Source of the DNA: Pseudomonadota bacterium
Lineage (GTDB): Bacteria > Pseudomonadota > Alphaproteobacteria > Sphingomonadales > Sphingomonadaceae
NCBI GenBank assembly: GCA_963205285.1
Contig: CAUJJQ010000142.1
Location: 1 to 7,724, forward strand
Direction of reading: 5' to 3'
DNA: 7,724 nucleotides
Positions 5,664 to 7,724 of this stretch are shown in pieces (the first letter of the stretch is position 1; each line of letters begins with the position of its first letter). The position numbers and the translations under genes were made by a program. A model generated the notes under the pieces. It did no database searches. It had not been told where the DNA came from and saw only the letters and a list, made by a program, of their open reading frames with translations.

Positions 5664-5687
5664 CGATTGACCGCCAACGCCAACGCG

Positions 5688-6008
5688 TCATTCCGGATCC
5701 AGCGGCGCATTTTGCAACTCGGTGATTTGCGACGTCAACGCCTGCGCAGCGGTGCATGCATCCGCATCCCCATCAGCGCAATCGCGCGCCGCCTGTTCGC
5801 GCCGCCGTTGCAACCGGCCAATCGCCGCATCGCGTTCGCGCACCCGGCGGCCGAGCGCGCGGTCCGCCTCATCCTGACTGGTGGTTGCCCAATCGGCGAC
5901 CTGCCCCGCCGCGCGCACCGGCGCGGTTACGGCATCAATCGCCGCGCGCGCGACGCAGCCGCCCAAGAGCGGCATCAACAAGCAGAGCAAAATGGCAGCG
6001 CGGCGCAT
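5688..6008 (-). CDS. Small predicted lipoprotein with coiled-coil region
   Basis: This 106-residue protein has a lipoprotein signal: Arg2-Arg3, a hydrophobic stretch (4-15), then LGGC at 15-18, so Cys18 would be lipidated and become the mature N-terminus. The mature chain is strongly charged and helical, with an Arg/Glu-rich segment (46-76) likely to coil. Two further cysteines, Cys77 and Cys85, bracket an acidic turn (ADGDADA) between helices 56-76 and 85-99; a disulfide-closed helical hairpin in the periplasm is plausible. AAGGGG about eight bases upstream of the ATG supports the start. It lies 12 bp after galU and is probably the last gene of that operon. I do not recognise a named family, and function is unknown. 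Confidence 0.8.
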   Translation of the reverse strand: MRRAAILLCLLMPLLGGCVARAAIDAVTAPVRAAGQVADWATTSQDEADRALGRRVRERDAAIGRLQRRREQAARDCADGDADACTAAQALTSQITELQNAPLDPE

Positions 6009-6020
6009 GGCAATCCCCCC

Positions 6021-6890
6021 TTATCGGCCAGTCAGCATTTGGCGCAGCGACTTGGTGAGCGCATCGCCCAAATGCGGCCGGTCGAGCGCGATGGCGACAT
6101 TCGCCTCCACATATCCCAAATGGCTGCCGCAATCGAAACGCCGCCCGTCAAAAGTCACCGCGTTAAAGGGTTGATTGCCGATCATCTGCGCCATCGCGTC
6201 GGTCAGCTGAATCTCCCCGCCCGCACCCTTTTCCTGCCGTTCAAGGATGCGCATGACATCGGGCTGCAAAATATAGCGGCCCGAAACAATCAGATTGGAC
6301 GGCGCATCGGCAATTTTTGGCTTTTCGACGAGCGCGCGCACCTGCGTCACCGTGCCGTCGCTGGCTCCCGGCGCAATCACGCCATAGCTCGACACCTGTT
6401 CATGCGGCACTTCCAGAACCGAGATGATGTTGCCGCCGATCCGGTCATAGACATCCATCATCTGTTTCATGCATCCCGGCGCGCCGACCATGAATTCATC
6501 GGGCAGGAAAATGGCAAAGGGTTCATCGCCGACAATGTCGCGCGCGCACCAGATGGCATGGCCCAGACCCAATGGTTCCTGTTGGCGAACATAGGCGCAA
6601 TTGCCCGGCGCCAGCCGGGTGGAGGTGAGGACGGACAGGTCGCGCCCGCGTTCGCCCATCGTCTTTTCCAGTTCAAAGGCGATGTCGAAATGATCCTCGA
6701 TCGCGCCCTTGCCGCGCCCGGTGACAAAGATCATCTGTTCGATCCCCGCCTCCCGCGCTTCATCGACGGCATATTGGATCAGCGGCCTGTCAACGATCGG
6801 CAGCATTTCCTTGGGGATAGCCTTGGTCGCGGGCAAGAAGCGGGTGCCAAGGCCAGCAACCGGGAAAATGGCTTTGCGAACTTTTTGCAA
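6021..6890 (-). CDS. galU: UTP--glucose-1-phosphate uridylyltransferase
   Basis: This 289-residue cytoplasmic enzyme joins UTP and glucose-1-phosphate to give UDP-glucose and pyrophosphate, supplying exopolysaccharide, LPS and glycolipid synthesis. Sequence landmarks in order are AGLGTRFLPATK (12-23), the nucleotide-binding loop; PKEMLPIVDRP (26-36); EPLGLGHA (105-112); LPDE (129-132); VEKP (188-191); GEIQLTD (225-231); and FDCGSHLGY (252-260). Length and motif spacing are normal for bacterial GalU. The initiation codon is TTG at 6890. It fits because MQKVRKAIF aligns with the family N-terminus and a perfect AAGGAGG (6896-6902) lies five bases away, while no ATG or GTG is available nearby. 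It follows msrA by 14 bp and precedes a lipoprotein gene by 12 bp. Confidence 0.96.
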   Translation of the reverse strand: MQKVRKAIFPVAGLGTRFLPATKAIPKEMLPIVDRPLIQYAVDEAREAGIEQMIFVTGRGKGAIEDHFDIAFELEKTMGERGRDLSVLTSTRLAPGNCAYVRQQEPLGLGHAIWCARDIVGDEPFAIFLPDEFMVGAPGCMKQMMDVYDRIGGNIISVLEVPHEQVSSYGVIAPGASDGTVTQVRALVEKPKIADAPSNLIVSGRYILQPDVMRILERQEKGAGGEIQLTDAMAQMIGNQPFNAVTFDGRRFDCGSHLGYVEANVAIALDRPHLGDALTKSLRQMLTGR

Positions 6891-6895
6891 TTTTT

Positions 6896-6902
6896 CCTCC
6901 TT
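6896..6902 (-). promoter_or_regulatory. Perfect Shine-Dalgarno sequence that sets the TTG start of galU
   Basis: On the minus strand AAGGAGG is followed by five A bases and TTG. It lies in the 14-bp msrA-galU gap, just past the msrA stop codon. This is the strongest ribosome-binding site in the window, and it is paired with the weakest start codon. Confidence 0.9.
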
Positions 6903-6904
6903 AT

Positions 6905-7432
6905 TCAGGATAGCTTGTCACCGAATTTCGCCTGCAGCTTGGCGATTTTCGGCGGAATGGTGGCGATGCAATATGGGTTGCGCTGTCCGTCATTGACCCA
7001 ATAATTCTGGTGATAATCCTCCGCCGGCCACCACTCGCCCCCCTCTATGCTGGTGACAATGGGTTCAGGCCAGCTGGGCGCGGCGCGGGTAATTGCCGCC
7101 GCCGCTTCGGCGCGTTCGGTGGCGTCGGTTGGGAAAATCGCGCTGCGATATTGGGTGCCGATGTCATTGCCCTGCCGGTTCAACTGGGTCGGATCATGCG
7201 TTGCGAAAAAAACATCCAGCAATTGGGCATAGCTGATGACCGTCGGATCATAGTTGATGCGAATGGCTTCTGCATGGCCGGTGGTTCCGGCACAGACGCT
7301 TTTATAATCAGGATTGGCCACATGGCCGCCCATATAGCCCGCCTCGACATGGGTGACGCCCGCCAGCTTGGTGAACACCGCCTCTGTGCACCAGAAACAG
7401 CCGCCGGCAAAAATGGCGATGGCTTGGGTCAT
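6905..7432 (-). CDS. msrA: Peptide methionine sulfoxide reductase MsrA
   Basis: This 175-residue enzyme reduces the S-epimer of methionine sulfoxide in proteins. The active site GCFWC (11-15) contains the nucleophile Cys12. Other family signatures are VEAGYMGG (29-36), VCAGTTGHAEAI (46-57, with Glu55), FF..HDP..LNRQGNDIGTQYRS (75-97) and YH..Y..... near 140-144, followed by Cys155 in NPYC, a candidate resolving cysteine alongside Cys15. There is no signal peptide, so it acts in the cytoplasm. The frame stays open up to 7690, but the upstream part overlaps a better gene in another frame and the family begins near ATG 7432. That ATG sits one base after the TGA of the upstream gene (TGATATG), so translational coupling is likely; the GGAAAT ahead is a weak ribosome-binding site. 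Confidence 0.95.
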   Translation of the reverse strand: MTQAIAIFAGGCFWCTEAVFTKLAGVTHVEAGYMGGHVANPDYKSVCAGTTGHAEAIRINYDPTVISYAQLLDVFFATHDPTQLNRQGNDIGTQYRSAIFPTDATERAEAAAAITRAAPSWPEPIVTSIEGGEWWPAEDYHQNYWVNDGQRNPYCIATIPPKIAKLQAKFGDKLS

Positions 7433-7433
7433 A

Positions 7434-7724
7434 TCAATTTCCAGCGGGCTGCGGCGTTGCGGGATGGCTGATGTCGGGCCGCACGCCGGGCACCGGCACC
7501 ACGTCGCGCCGGTCGAGCAGCGCGGGGCGGGCATTGGCATCGCGCCCCTTTGCCGCCGCCATTGCCGCCAGCTCATTTTCAATCGCGGCGACGCGGTCCT
7601 GCCAACGGTCATGGGTGCGGCCATAAAAGCCCGCCCCATCGTGGTCGGGGCCGAAATGTTCCCAAAATTGCACCGGCGAGCGCGCTTCATAGCCCGCGCG
7701 GGCGAGCAGCCAGACCGACAGCCG
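7434..7724 (-). CDS. C-terminal end of a probable M48-family metallopeptidase (partial)
   Basis: The frame is open from the window edge to the TGA at 7434, giving the last 96 residues of a protein whose start lies beyond 7724. The visible part begins RLSVWLLARAGYEARS and continues through FWEHFG and THDRWQDRVAAIENEL. AGY..R...FWE followed by a TH....RVAAI element resembles the region after the zinc site in M48 (Ste24/HtpX/BepA-like) peptidases, where AGYDP..... and STHP...RI..L are typical. The HEXXH motif itself would lie upstream and is not visible. The tail is proline-rich and probably disordered. The stop is one base before the msrA ATG, placing the gene first among those visible in the msrA-galU-lipoprotein operon. 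That it is a gene end is solid; the family call is moderate. Confidence 0.55.
   Translation of the reverse strand, partial: RLSVWLLARAGYEARSPVQFWEHFGPDHDGAGFYGRTHDRWQDRVAAIENELAAMAAAKGRDANARPALLDRRDVVPVPGVRPDISHPATPQPAGN

Noticed and set aside
5664..5687. Terminator between the convergent Sua5 and lipoprotein genes
   Set aside because: The 24-bp gap holds no stem-loop or T-run.
5667..7004. A 445-residue open frame on the plus strand across the lipoprotein, galU and part of msrA
   Set aside because: It is antisense to three genes with clear family motifs or a lipobox. The translation is rich in Arg, His and Ala with no recognisable domain, typical of an antisense frame in GC-rich DNA.
7433..7690. 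N-terminal extension of msrA to 7690
   Set aside because: The extension is Arg-rich shadow sequence lying over the in-frame end of the upstream gene; MsrA proteins begin close to the GCFW motif.

Overview
The window looks like a chromosomal segment from an alphaproteobacterium, most plausibly a sphingomonad (Sphingomonadales). The evidence is a moderately high-GC composition, a direct-repeat GAAC-N7-GAAC LexA box (the alphaproteobacterial type) at dinB, and gene content I associate with that order: an ABA4-like membrane protein, a long-form acyl-CoA dehydrogenase and a two-domain Sua5. The order-level placement is inference, because no marker gene here settles it. The segment is densely coding and carries no transposase, integrase or CRISPR array.

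Left part (1-1777). A divergent pair starts here: the first ten codons of an unidentified leftward gene (1-30) face an ABA4-like membrane protein (66-509), with a 23-bp near-perfect palindrome (33-55) between them that looks like an operator. A bulged hairpin follows the ABA4-like gene. Next comes a leftward tRNA-Gly(UCC) gene (678-751). In the tRNA's transcription direction it is followed by a second, decorated copy of its own 3' end (567-646). In that copy a 49-nt insert sits inside the T-arm sequence and the whole piece can fold into a branched structure. A CPBP-family (Rce1/CAAX-type) membrane protease (842-1777) runs rightward from beyond the tRNA.

Middle (1778-5663). dinB (DNA polymerase IV) has a perfect SOS box ending one base before its first possible start codon. 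It converges on an acyl-CoA dehydrogenase gene, and the two genes share a TTAA in which both stop codons overlap. The dehydrogenase is divergent from a Sua5-type threonylcarbamoyl-AMP synthase (t6A tRNA modification). The 74-bp gap between them carries a 14-bp tandem duplication that doubles the dehydrogenase's ribosome-binding site.

Right part (5688-7724). A compact leftward operon runs from the right edge: the C-terminal end of a probable M48-type metallopeptidase, msrA, galU (TTG start with a textbook Shine-Dalgarno sequence) and a small outer-envelope lipoprotein. Gaps are 1, 14 and 12 bp, so co-transcription is very likely. Protein repair, envelope proteolysis and UDP-glucose supply would suit an envelope-maintenance role, but that link is inference.

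Most of the window is ordinary housekeeping sequence. The best candidate for something undescribed is the tRNA-Gly 3'-end copy with its structured insert.
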